From Bacillus bingmayongensis (GTDB taxonomy: Bacteria; Bacillota; Bacilli; Bacillales; Bacillaceae_G), in NCBI RefSeq assembly GCF_000299035.1, contig NZ_JH921519.1, positions 62,001-126,000 on the forward strand: a DNA stretch of 64,000 bases, given 5' to 3'. How positions within the stretch are numbered: position 1 is the first letter of the stretch; the number at the start of each line of letters is the position of its first letter. Shown piece after piece: positions 41,850 through 50,792 of this stretch. The position numbers and the translations under genes are program-made. The notes beneath the pieces are model-generated. The model worked only from the letters and a program-made list of their open reading frames with translations. It was not told the origin of the DNA and did no database searches.

Positions 41850-44507
41850 TTAGTCTTCAATGACTTTGAAGTTTGGAATATTATTCACATCAATTTTTCT
41901 TGAATCAAAATTGGATTTTTGAGAAGCTATATTCTCTTCCAATCCAATTTCTTCAAAAGTAATACGAGATTTTCGGTTTTCTTTCTCTATTAAAGCTTGA
42001 TTCATTACTTTCTCATGATTTTCAATTGTTGTTATAAAACTTGCTATGTGTTTCAAATTTACTCTTCCTTTAATATTTAATTTATATCTAATTTCTTCCG
42101 TAATGCATTGCAGCTGTTTATGTGTTTTCCCATCAAGAAGATAATGGTATTCTGATATGCATTTAATCCACCTCTTATTTACATATGCATATAAGATTCC
42201 AACGTTAAAAGGATCATACTTTAAATCAACCTTTGTTTTTTCCGTTTTTGGATTTTTAAACTCTTCATTCCAATACCAAACATTATTAAACACAACTCCT
42301 TTACCTGGCTGAACTAAACCTTTTCCTCTAGGCGTAGATGGCAGAGTTGATAAGATGAAAGTTTGATCATATGAAATAAAATTCATTTCTCTCTCTCCTC
42401 CTAATGCAATTCCTAGCTCAAACTGTTTTTCAGGTGTTGTTCCCAATCCAGCATGTATAGTATTTTCATAGTGCTCAATCCACTCATAAAACAAAGTATT
42501 TAACTTTTCTAACGTCCAGATTGCAGAATTTTTCGGATTTGTACTCTTGGTAACAACCCTTACCTCTTTTGTCAGCTGGGTATTTCCTTGCAAATTGTGT
42601 ATGAAAGAAGAATTAGTTGTTCCAAATAAACGTTCTATAACACTTCCAAATCTAGCTTTAGCCGGTGGTCTTTTCTTTTTTATTATCCTATTTTGAGCAC
42701 ATAATACATCAAAATATAAGCTATGAAATTCTTTTCCACCATCGACTACAATGTTATGGGGTAATCGAAAATTTCTTCTTACACATTCTCGTAAAACCAT
42801 CATAATTGAACGATGACTTGGTGGATCAAAAGTTATATAATGCGCTAAAATCCTCCTGCAATATGCGTCCATTAATAACGTAAGATATGGTCTACGAGTT
42901 ATTCTTTCTTTTCCATCCATTAATACAAGCTCAATATCTAATTCTGTATGATCAATATGTGTAACTCCAAAAGGTCTATCACCATGTTTAGGAGTATGTA
43001 TCTCTAAATACCAATGCTCCATTGGATACGCAGCTCTTTTACCTTTCCTACTTTTTACTGTTTCATAGTTTGAGTAGCTATTAACGTATTTCGTGAATGT
43101 TACATAACTAGGAATACTAAGATCTTTTCTCTTACATTTTTCTTCAAACAAACTATATATAGCTTTTACATTCAGCTGCTTAATGCTATGGTAGTGTTTC
43201 TCTATAACCTCTTTTATTAAATCTTGAACAACCTTATCAATTTTTGACATCCTATTTCCTCTATGTTTCTTTTGTGGTATCAAACCTAAAAAACCATTAC
43301 CATATAATCTTTCAGCTTCTTCAAACGATTTTTCCCATCTTCTTATAGTTCTACCACTGTATTCAGTATTTTCAGCACCTTGATTATGAGCCTTCAACAA
43401 CTCATATCGACCATACGCTTCTTCAATATCTTTTGGAGAAGCGCCTTCTAATAAAATTTGCTTATATTCCTGTTGTTCGTCTGCGCTATTACTCTGATCT
43501 AGAAATTGAATAGCGCCTCTCTCATTAAGGATTTTAAAATTTTTTTGAGAAACGTTAACTAAAACATCTTCTTCATCTACCAACGATATATTATTACTTC
43601 CGATATTTATAACGCAGTATATTTTTCCATCCCATATTAACCTAGTACCTTGTTTAAGACGAGTAGATGTTAACCTATATGCTTCTTCACTATTAGTATT
43701 TTCAGCAAAAGTCATTTCATATATCTTTGATAAATCTTTATTTAAAAACAAAGGAACCTCGTGATGTTCAATTAAAATATACTTGTATAAATCAACATAA
43801 ATATGATTTTGAGCAATCATATTATAAATGTCATCTATAGTTAAAGTACTATAAGATTTCAAAATATCCTCAATTGTAATACCATATTTTGAAGATAGAA
43901 TGTCTCGAATTAATTTTATTTTCTGTTCATCTATTTCTAGGCACTCTGATACATTTATGTAGTCCTCAAGTATTTGAATATTTCTAGAAAAACTCCAATT
44001 AATTTCTTTAGAGCTCTTTAAATAAAACTTCAAACCAAGTCTATTTGCAAATTTTTCTCCTGGTGGGCATCTCCAATTCCCTTCTAAATCTTTAACATAT
44101 CTATTAGGAGATTGTTGACTTAATTTTAAAAGTTCTTCTTCTGTTTTCCACTCTTCCCATCCGGCCTCATTTTCTCTTATAACAAAAAAATCTGGAGTAG
44201 AATTAACCGAAACCTTACGATTATTCTTAGACAGATATTCCAAACAAACTGTATTAGGTTGGTCATAGTATTCTAAAACTGAAGAATCATATTCCATTTT
44301 ATATATTGCATTTAACTCAACCTTATGGCTTTCAAATTGAATAGTCATCCCCATTTTTCTACTGGGATAAAAACCTGATACATTCCCTCTTCCGCTTTGT
44401 ACCTTTCTACTAGGCGGGGAAGTTCTGATCTTATTAATTAAATCTTGTGCAGAGACAGACAATTCATTTTCCTTGCACCACTTAATAAATTCAACCTCTT
44501 GTAACAT
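41850..44507 (-). CDS. tnsAB: Fused TnsA-TnsB transposase
   Basis: 885 residues. Residues 50-125 carry a TnsA-type nuclease: Glu64 in SHKVELNAIYKMEYD, Asp106 in STPDFFV, and Glu119-x-Lys121 in EEWKTEEE. A TnsA C-terminal-like and linker region follows to about 370. The DDE integrase core has Asp519 (THIDHTELD), Asp589 (IVVDGGKEF) and Glu625 (GSVIERLFG), followed by a Mu-C type beta-barrel. Both strands can therefore be cut, giving cut-and-paste movement. It overlaps the upstream tniQ by 17 bp. Confidence 0.92.
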   Translation of the reverse strand: MLQEVEFIKWCKENELSVSAQDLINKIRTSPPSRKVQSGRGNVSGFYPSRKMGMTIQFESHKVELNAIYKMEYDSSVLEYYDQPNTVCLEYLSKNNRKVSVNSTPDFFVIRENEAGWEEWKTEEELLKLSQQSPNRYVKDLEGNWRCPPGEKFANRLGLKFYLKSSKEINWSFSRNIQILEDYINVSECLEIDEQKIKLIRDILSSKYGITIEDILKSYSTLTIDDIYNMIAQNHIYVDLYKYILIEHHEVPLFLNKDLSKIYEMTFAENTNSEEAYRLTSTRLKQGTRLIWDGKIYCVINIGSNNISLVDEEDVLVNVSQKNFKILNERGAIQFLDQSNSADEQQEYKQILLEGASPKDIEEAYGRYELLKAHNQGAENTEYSGRTIRRWEKSFEEAERLYGNGFLGLIPQKKHRGNRMSKIDKVVQDLIKEVIEKHYHSIKQLNVKAIYSLFEEKCKRKDLSIPSYVTFTKYVNSYSNYETVKSRKGKRAAYPMEHWYLEIHTPKHGDRPFGVTHIDHTELDIELVLMDGKERITRRPYLTLLMDAYCRRILAHYITFDPPSHRSIMMVLRECVRRNFRLPHNIVVDGGKEFHSLYFDVLCAQNRIIKKKRPPAKARFGSVIERLFGTTNSSFIHNLQGNTQLTKEVRVVTKSTNPKNSAIWTLEKLNTLFYEWIEHYENTIHAGLGTTPEKQFELGIALGGEREMNFISYDQTFILSTLPSTPRGKGLVQPGKGVVFNNVWYWNEEFKNPKTEKTKVDLKYDPFNVGILYAYVNKRWIKCISEYHYLLDGKTHKQLQCITEEIRYKLNIKGRVNLKHIASFITTIENHEKVMNQALIEKENRKSRITFEEIGLEENIASQKSNFDSRKIDVNNIPNFKVIED

Positions 44508-45831
44508 ATATTCTCCCCTTCGGAATACTGAATTGTTTTTCTAATTCTAAACGCACTTGATAAAAATACTCTTTCATTGGACGATTTTTAAAAAGGAATG
44601 GTAAGTTTAATTCTTCCTCTAATAATTTTCTAGTAGGAAAAACGCCTTGTGAAAAATAGTTATAACAGACTTCTTGTATCTGCTCTTTTAAATTAGACAA
44701 ATAAAGGGACTTTTCTTCAGTTTTTATTTGATAATTACGCTCTGAAATTCCCCTACACTCTTCTGGAAAATTAGTATAAAGAAATTTCGTACTACATTTT
44801 AAATCTTTAGCAATATCAATTATTGCCTTGACACCAGATTGCTCCTTTTCTATCCCACTCATATATGTAATAACTTCTTCGTTACTCAATTTGAATTTCT
44901 CCCTTTTTCCTACTGCTTTATTTATGCCACTAACTAATACCTTATTTATCTGTATCTTTGTATGTTCTGTATATAATACTTGAGCTGGAATATTTAAAGT
45001 GTAAGCAATGTCTAAAACCTTATTTAGCGGTGGAATAACTTCTTTATTTAGCCATCCCCATGCTGTTGTTTTAGGTACACCTATGTAATTAGCAAATTGT
45101 TTTATATTTCCATCAAAATCAAGGTGAAGAATAGAGGATAGATTTTCATACAACGTATAGATCCTAAATTTATTTTCTTTTCCTACAGCTTTTAAAATTT
45201 TTTCTACACTTTGAGAAATATAATAATCTTTGTGGTCTGTAAACTGGAGAGTATTGAGTGGTTTAAATAGTTGAGATTGACAGTAAGGACATATGCCAAT
45301 TCTAATCTTTCTATGTAAAAACGGAATCAACTCATTGCAAGTCGGGCATTTTTCTTCTAAGTGGATTTTATGTTTTGTACATACATTGTAAGCTGTCAAA
45401 CACCAAATTAACGGATAATATAAAGAATCCTTCTCCATTAATTCATTCAAACATTTAGGACACCAGGCTAAAGTCTTTCTTATTAAATTTCTAACAGAAA
45501 AAACCTCTTTAAACTTAGAGAGAGTTAACAAATTTAAATTTCCTGTTCCTGTAAGATACTCTAAAGTTGTTACCATGTCTTTTGCATTCTTTTCAATACC
45601 ATTAATTGTCCTGGCACCATCATAAAAACGATTTCCTCCCCTATCTACACTATTTAACAAATATTTTTTCCCTAACACAGGAGCTATCTCATACGCTAAT
45701 AAATCCCCTAAATACACAGTATGTGCGTCTGCTAGCCTAATAAGGTAACTCGATAGCGATTCTACAAATGGAGTATCTATTCCCTTTGGATATATCCCAT
45801 ATAATCGACTTCTTACCAAATTTTCAAACAC
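44491..45831 (-). CDS. tniQ: TniQ/TnsD-like targeting protein (long copy)
   Basis: 446 residues. YLIRLADAHTVYL (29-41) is the TniQ signature. Zinc ligands: Cys124/Cys127 (AWCPKCLNE), Cys151, His154, Cys162/Cys165 (KCPTCNEL) and Cys181/Cys184 (CPYCQSQLF). The longer C-terminal part (200-446) has two HTH-like segments (KQFANYIGVPKTTAWGWL), as in TnsD proteins that read a fixed attachment site. It is the best candidate for the ssrA-recognising protein. First gene of the operon. Confidence 0.88.
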   Translation of the reverse strand: MFENLVRSRLYGIYPKGIDTPFVESLSSYLIRLADAHTVYLGDLLAYEIAPVLGKKYLLNSVDRGGNRFYDGARTINGIEKNAKDMVTTLEYLTGTGNLNLLTLSKFKEVFSVRNLIRKTLAWCPKCLNELMEKDSLYYPLIWCLTAYNVCTKHKIHLEEKCPTCNELIPFLHRKIRIGICPYCQSQLFKPLNTLQFTDHKDYYISQSVEKILKAVGKENKFRIYTLYENLSSILHLDFDGNIKQFANYIGVPKTTAWGWLNKEVIPPLNKVLDIAYTLNIPAQVLYTEHTKIQINKVLVSGINKAVGKREKFKLSNEEVITYMSGIEKEQSGVKAIIDIAKDLKCSTKFLYTNFPEECRGISERNYQIKTEEKSLYLSNLKEQIQEVCYNYFSQGVFPTRKLLEEELNLPFLFKNRPMKEYFYQVRLELEKQFSIPKGRIYVTRG

Positions 45832-45854
45832 TACCCCTTACCCTCCTTCACTTT

Positions 45855-45910
45855 ATAATTAAGAATATTGACCAATTTCTGATAATTTAACCGTATAATG
45901 TAGATATATA
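45855..45910 (-). promoter_or_regulatory. tns operon upstream region with internal TnsB-type sites
   Basis: TTTAACCGTATAATGTAGAT (centre 45891) and TTAAGAATATTGACCAATTT (45860-45879) match the end repeats in the same direction. Lying directly before the first tns gene, they suggest autoregulation by the transposase. No strong promoter hexamers stand out. 45911-46150 shows nothing else. Confidence 0.5.
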
Positions 45911-46181
45911 ATAATTTTCCATCGGAAATTCCGTAGTAATACTATAAATTCATATAAGTAATATTAGAATCTACCTATAGCCAAACATGCATAAAATTCT
46001 TTTTTGAGAAGGACTTTTAATCAAACCTTATTTTAATTTTGGAGTCTATTTGATAACAATCAAGCTATAATGCTATATCATTTGTGATATTCTTATAGAA
46101 AGGGCATCTTGACATATTTCTATTCATTGTACTAACAAATGTAAACAATAAAAAAATATTCTATTGGAAGGAGCAAATTAA

Positions 46182-46418
46182 ATGTCTACCCACTCATTAA
46201 AACAAGCTAATATTAAAACAACTAGTAAGGCTCTAGGAATCTATCCTAAACATCCAAAAATGGATGAAGAGCTACACAAAACCATTGGAATTCAGCTATC
46301 TAGTGAACAGGCTATAGATTTGGCAACAAATTTACTCATTGGTGCAAAAAATTGGGATAAATTACGCTTAACTGCATTTAGAAAAGACAACTCAATAACA
46401 ATTACTACTCAAAAATAG
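46182..46418 (+). CDS. Small cargo protein, unknown
   Basis: 78 residues; GGAAGGAG eight bases before the ATG. The N-terminal half is basic and threonine-rich (KQANIKTTSKALGIYPKHPK), the C-terminal half looks folded (LSSEQAIDLATNLLIGAKNW, then KLRLTAFRKDN). No signal or membrane segment. It is the only rightward gene in the transposon, between the tns operon and the restriction genes, and has its own terminator. It could be a regulator or an accessory of the defence cargo; nothing proves it. Confidence 0.7.
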   Translation: MSTHSLKQANIKTTSKALGIYPKHPKMDEELHKTIGIQLSSEQAIDLATNLLIGAKNWDKLRLTAFRKDNSITITTQK

Positions 46419-46473
46419 AGAAATATAAGGATTCCAAACGTCCCAAAAATATCTTTATTATTTCGCAACATAA

Positions 46474-46504
46474 AAATAGCACCTACTATAGGTGCTATTT
46501 TTAA
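46474..46504 (+). terminator. Terminator of the small cargo gene
   Basis: AAAATAGCACCTA pairs with TAGGTGCTATTTTT. The 530 bases to 47038 are AT-rich and show no gene. Confidence 0.85.
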
Positions 46505-47038
46505 AATGCTTTTATATCCTTATCATTATTGAAAAATTTTTAGGAGTAGCATCACATACTCATCATGCTAAATTGAGTATGTGATAGTTCAGTTAGACCT
46601 TTTGCTGCATTGCAAAAATTAATGTAAACTGCATAGTAATTTGTATACAAAATAAATTCTAAAACAGATTTTGAATTTATTACCAATCCAATTACTTTGT
46701 TCTTTATAGATGATTTGTTTCCTACGCTCTTTAAGTTACAAAATCTGTTTACACGGATGCCATTTTGAAGGTACTCATGCTAAATAAGAACCCTTTATAT
46801 TAAGGTATTAGAATTTAATTAGAAAATGAAACTCTAATTTGTCTATTGTATATATTTTTCAATCTAATTACCTATATAAATTGATATTGTTTTTTCAAGC
46901 ATCTCTATTTTTTACATTAGCGATAAAAAGTTAATAATATATCTTAATCTAATTTAAGTATGAACTAACTACAATCTCTTTACGTTTCCTCCCTCCCAAC
47001 ATCAGTCTAATTAAAGAGAATACTTATTTATTCAAAAC

Positions 47039-48016
47039 TTAAAGCATATTTAAAACGGCATGTACAACGTTAACTTTCTCAATAGGAGTATAAGGAACAG
47101 GCAAAATTTTGACCTCGACGGCTTCTAAATTACCAACATTCCCAGTTACTTTTTCTAATTTAATAACATTTTCTTTAGGATCTTTCGCTTCCCAAATAGG
47201 GTAGTAAAGATTAATTATAGGTATATCCTTGTCTAAATAATTACGTAATATAGCTATACGATTATATTTTCTATTATCATCAGCTCTCCCAGTCGCAGAA
47301 TAGTAATTATTTAGGGATTCATTATGTATAGAACGATGATATGGTCTTCCAGGTTCAATTGTATTTTTTTTAAACTCTATTATTGCTATTGGTCTCTCAT
47401 TATTATCAAACAATAATAAATCAACGTCCCCTGGCCATGCAGCTTCATCTTCATCTGTATTAGACAAATAACATTCTAAGTTTGTTGATGCCACTTTGAG
47501 ACCATATGTTTTCGAAACTTTAACTTTCCCTCCAGATAAACGTTGTATTTCACTTTTGATAGAACTCAAGTCCTGCTTTATCACATTTTCTATGTTTCCA
47601 TTGGCACCAATATCTACGGTCACAAACTTCGCAGGGTATTTCGCCCAATCCCTCGAATCAATAAAAACTTGGTACCTAGCCTTAAAATTCAACGAATTCG
47701 CAAATTTACCATAGTTAACTAAAAATTCTTTTCCTTCACAGTCTTCTAAAGCAGTTTGTAATAACTGTATATCAGTACAAGGCCAAACGCTTTCGAATCT
47801 TTCAGCAAATTCAGCTCTATTAATGTTCCTCTTTACCCAAAACTCATTTGACAAAAAATTTGTCTGTCCCCAACTAATAAAAAAATCAAAATTCAAAGTA
47901 AAAAATGCCTTACCAAGATAATTATTAGAGAACCATTCAATTGGTTCTGTAGTATTTGCATGTGTTTTTGCACTCCTTCCGCTAGAACAATATGCAAGTT
48001 TAGGAATGTAAATCAA
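47039..48016 (-). CDS. PD-(D/E)XK nuclease-like protein in the restriction cargo
   Basis: 325 residues. PGDVDLLLF (195-203) and IAIIEFKKN (210-218) form a PD-(D/E)XK-type active site, with Asp199, Glu214 and Lys216. The N-terminal 130 residues are of no known family. No helicase or methylase motifs. It follows res by 148 bp on the same strand without a clear terminator, so it may add a nuclease or a further defence function to the type III system. Confidence 0.75.
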   Translation of the reverse strand: MIYIPKLAYCSSGRSAKTHANTTEPIEWFSNNYLGKAFFTLNFDFFISWGQTNFLSNEFWVKRNINRAEFAERFESVWPCTDIQLLQTALEDCEGKEFLVNYGKFANSLNFKARYQVFIDSRDWAKYPAKFVTVDIGANGNIENVIKQDLSSIKSEIQRLSGGKVKVSKTYGLKVASTNLECYLSNTDEDEAAWPGDVDLLLFDNNERPIAIIEFKKNTIEPGRPYHRSIHNESLNNYYSATGRADDNRKYNRIAILRNYLDKDIPIINLYYPIWEAKDPKENVIKLEKVTGNVGNLEAVEVKILPVPYTPIEKVNVVHAVLNML

Positions 48017-48164
48017 GATAACTCCCTCCTTTTTTTAATCATTACACAAAAAGTAATATTTTACAAAGGGTATATGAGATAACTTTAAAATCACTGGTAT
48101 ACAAAGAAGTAACCATCAAATAGTTTGAGGGTTACTTCTTTAAAAATGTAAGTTTATCTATCTG

Positions 48165-50792
48165 CTACTCCTTTTCCTCAAATACAAGAAATTCAAAACG
48201 CTCTTCCAATAAATCATCACAAAATACCTTCTTAGAAAAGTCCTTTTTAAATTCTTGTTTTAATTCGGGGGTATTGGAATAAAACTTTATACCATGTAGC
48301 TTTACATGTTCATTTTCACCTAACACTGTAATCTCCTGGCTACTAGAAATAGACATCAAGAAATCTTCTTTCCATTGATCCTGTATGCGTAAATTATCAC
48401 CTTTAGGCTCTAAAAAAATCTGATACGTAAAATCGGCGTCTTTTAAATACAATAAAAAGTCTGGCATGAATCCTCGTGTTCCATTAAATTCAACTAACTT
48501 TACTTTTCTTTCATTTCTAATGAGATATACTTCTGAATACTTTTCTTTTAACTGATCCATATAATCAATTATAAAGTCAATCATACTACTTTCTAGCCCA
48601 TTTACAATTGCTTGATCATATATATACCAATCGTGATCGCGCATGTTTCTTGGTTTAATCACCTGATTAACTTGGACTTTAGTATTAACTTTATTCATTT
48701 CTATAGCATAATCATCAATAAGTTTAGAAATTGCTACTCCTTCAAAAATTTTAGTTCCACGCTCTTTCTTATAGTTTGAACGAATTTTTCTCTCACATTC
48801 AGATAAAATCTTCTCTACTATAATCAACTTTTCTTTAGGTAAAAGATCTTTAACTGAAATACCTATAGGTAATGAAACATTAATTATTAAACTCCCTAAA
48901 AAATCTGGTCCTTCAATAAAATCACGTATACTTTTTATACTAGGAACAAATTCTTTCAGATTACTGAAATGATAAAATTTATTACGCTGTATTGCCTTTT
49001 GCAATAGTCTTTTATCTAACTCTAGCTGTTCTTCATGTTTCTTAACCCCAGATTTTGTCTCTTGGTCGGAGCCAAATTTTTTCTCCACAGCAGCATCATA
49101 TTCTATTAAATGAACGCGATTTATTCCATAGTCATTCATTGATTTATAATCATTAGCTGTAGTGGGTACAACCTGATTGATATATACCTTTCCATCCTTG
49201 AAAAAATCTTTTTTCCGTATCCTTGGTTTGATTTTAGCCTCTAATCTTTCATATTGATCTTCTTTGAATTGAATTTCTGCTACTTCCAAGGATTTTTCAA
49301 GATTTTTAATATACGTACTTTCATTTATAGTGTGGTAATGTAAAGTCTCAATAACCCTCAAGTCGTTATCACTTAAATCGAATCTACGTTTATAAGAAAA
49401 CTCTCCATCGTACTCAAAAGGATAATAACGAGCTCCACGACCAATTAATTGCGCTTCACTATCTGTAGTTGCTTTGGTTCCTGAAGCTCCTTCACTAATA
49501 CGTACAATGTCAAATAGGTTTAAAACATCCCAACCTTCATTCAATTTTGCCACAGCAAAGATTGTACGAATAGGATTATTTAAATCTTCTAACGTATTAA
49601 GAAGTATAGCATTTTTATCTGAAATTAAAGACTGGTCATTTGCATTTATTGTAGTTTCTCTCGTGAAATCCCATTGTAAATCTTGAATAACCCGCTCCAA
49701 GTCCTGCATCTCATAATACTGATACATTTTACGCCATATACTATTTTCATTTTGGTAAATTGCAAGACCGTTCTTTATAACCTGCTTCATATAATCTACA
49801 GTTAAGTTATCTACCAGTGCTAAAAAGATATTATTGGCCTCTAATGAAACTGCAATTTTATTTGACTTAAATAAAATAATAGGTTTTAATTCAATTCCAT
49901 TATTTCGAGCAATATACTTCCTATATTGGCTTAATAAAATTGCATTAAGCATCTTATTTGAGTCATCTTCATTGGAACGCAAAAGTACTACATTCTTTGA
50001 GTAACCATCGGTCATAAACCGTTTTAAATCATACTGATAAACAATCTTGTCACAGTACTTATTAAAAAGGCCATCATTTTCTAGGTTAATTGTTGCCGTA
50101 AATTCAACTAATCTGTTCAATGGGTTAAGTTCTAATAATTTATTCACAGTACTTTCCCACGTTCGCTCCGCGATTTCTTTTGTCGAAAGCTTCCGTTTAT
50201 TACTTTTAGTTAACGTATTAATATGATGAGCTTCATCAGCTAAGAAGACCATTCTTATTTCTTCTAAAGCATCAAACGTTATTTTATTTTCTCCAGGATT
50301 AGTTAAATCCATATGAAGCTTCTGGATAGTTGTAAGTTTAAGGTAAATTGTATTCTCTGCTGGTATAACAGGAAATGTATCTACGATTTGGATAGTAACT
50401 GATTCTCCATCAATTACTATCCCAGCTTTATCAAATAAATACTTTGATGAAGCTGTATTAGTTAAATTATCATATGTCTTCTTTATAATCGCATCACTAT
50501 TCACAAAGAAAATAAAATTTTGATATCCTTTTTCTTTAAATAAATACAGAATTGTCGATGCCAAGACCAGGGTTTTCCCTGATCCTGTTGCCATATGGAA
50601 TAGTAAGTAATTAAAAGATATGTCTGCAGTATCAGAACGTTGTGTGTATATAAATTGCTGTAATGCTTGCTCTTGATATGGACGCATTTTATGCCTTAAA
50701 TTATCACTAATATAATTAGGAATTTCAGGCGGAATCTCAAAAATATCATTAAAACGTTTTTCTATTCGCGAATGTAATATTTCATTAATCAT
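48165..50792 (-). CDS. res: Type III restriction enzyme subunit Res
   Basis: 875 residues. Superfamily 2 helicase motifs: ATGSGKT (68-74), DEAH (186-189), EGWDVLNLFD and QLIGRGARY (motif VI). A C-terminal endonuclease has Asp778 in MPDFLLYL and Glu795-x-Lys797 in FLEPKGD. Type III Res translocates from two head-to-head unmethylated sites and cleaves. Its ATG overlaps the mod stop codon (TAATG), so the two are translationally coupled. Confidence 0.95.
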   Translation of the reverse strand: MINEILHSRIEKRFNDIFEIPPEIPNYISDNLRHKMRPYQEQALQQFIYTQRSDTADISFNYLLFHMATGSGKTLVLASTILYLFKEKGYQNFIFFVNSDAIIKKTYDNLTNTASSKYLFDKAGIVIDGESVTIQIVDTFPVIPAENTIYLKLTTIQKLHMDLTNPGENKITFDALEEIRMVFLADEAHHINTLTKSNKRKLSTKEIAERTWESTVNKLLELNPLNRLVEFTATINLENDGLFNKYCDKIVYQYDLKRFMTDGYSKNVVLLRSNEDDSNKMLNAILLSQYRKYIARNNGIELKPIILFKSNKIAVSLEANNIFLALVDNLTVDYMKQVIKNGLAIYQNENSIWRKMYQYYEMQDLERVIQDLQWDFTRETTINANDQSLISDKNAILLNTLEDLNNPIRTIFAVAKLNEGWDVLNLFDIVRISEGASGTKATTDSEAQLIGRGARYYPFEYDGEFSYKRRFDLSDNDLRVIETLHYHTINESTYIKNLEKSLEVAEIQFKEDQYERLEAKIKPRIRKKDFFKDGKVYINQVVPTTANDYKSMNDYGINRVHLIEYDAAVEKKFGSDQETKSGVKKHEEQLELDKRLLQKAIQRNKFYHFSNLKEFVPSIKSIRDFIEGPDFLGSLIINVSLPIGISVKDLLPKEKLIIVEKILSECERKIRSNYKKERGTKIFEGVAISKLIDDYAIEMNKVNTKVQVNQVIKPRNMRDHDWYIYDQAIVNGLESSMIDFIIDYMDQLKEKYSEVYLIRNERKVKLVEFNGTRGFMPDFLLYLKDADFTYQIFLEPKGDNLRIQDQWKEDFLMSISSSQEITVLGENEHVKLHGIKFYSNTPELKQEFKKDFSKKVFCDDLLEERFEFLVFEEKE

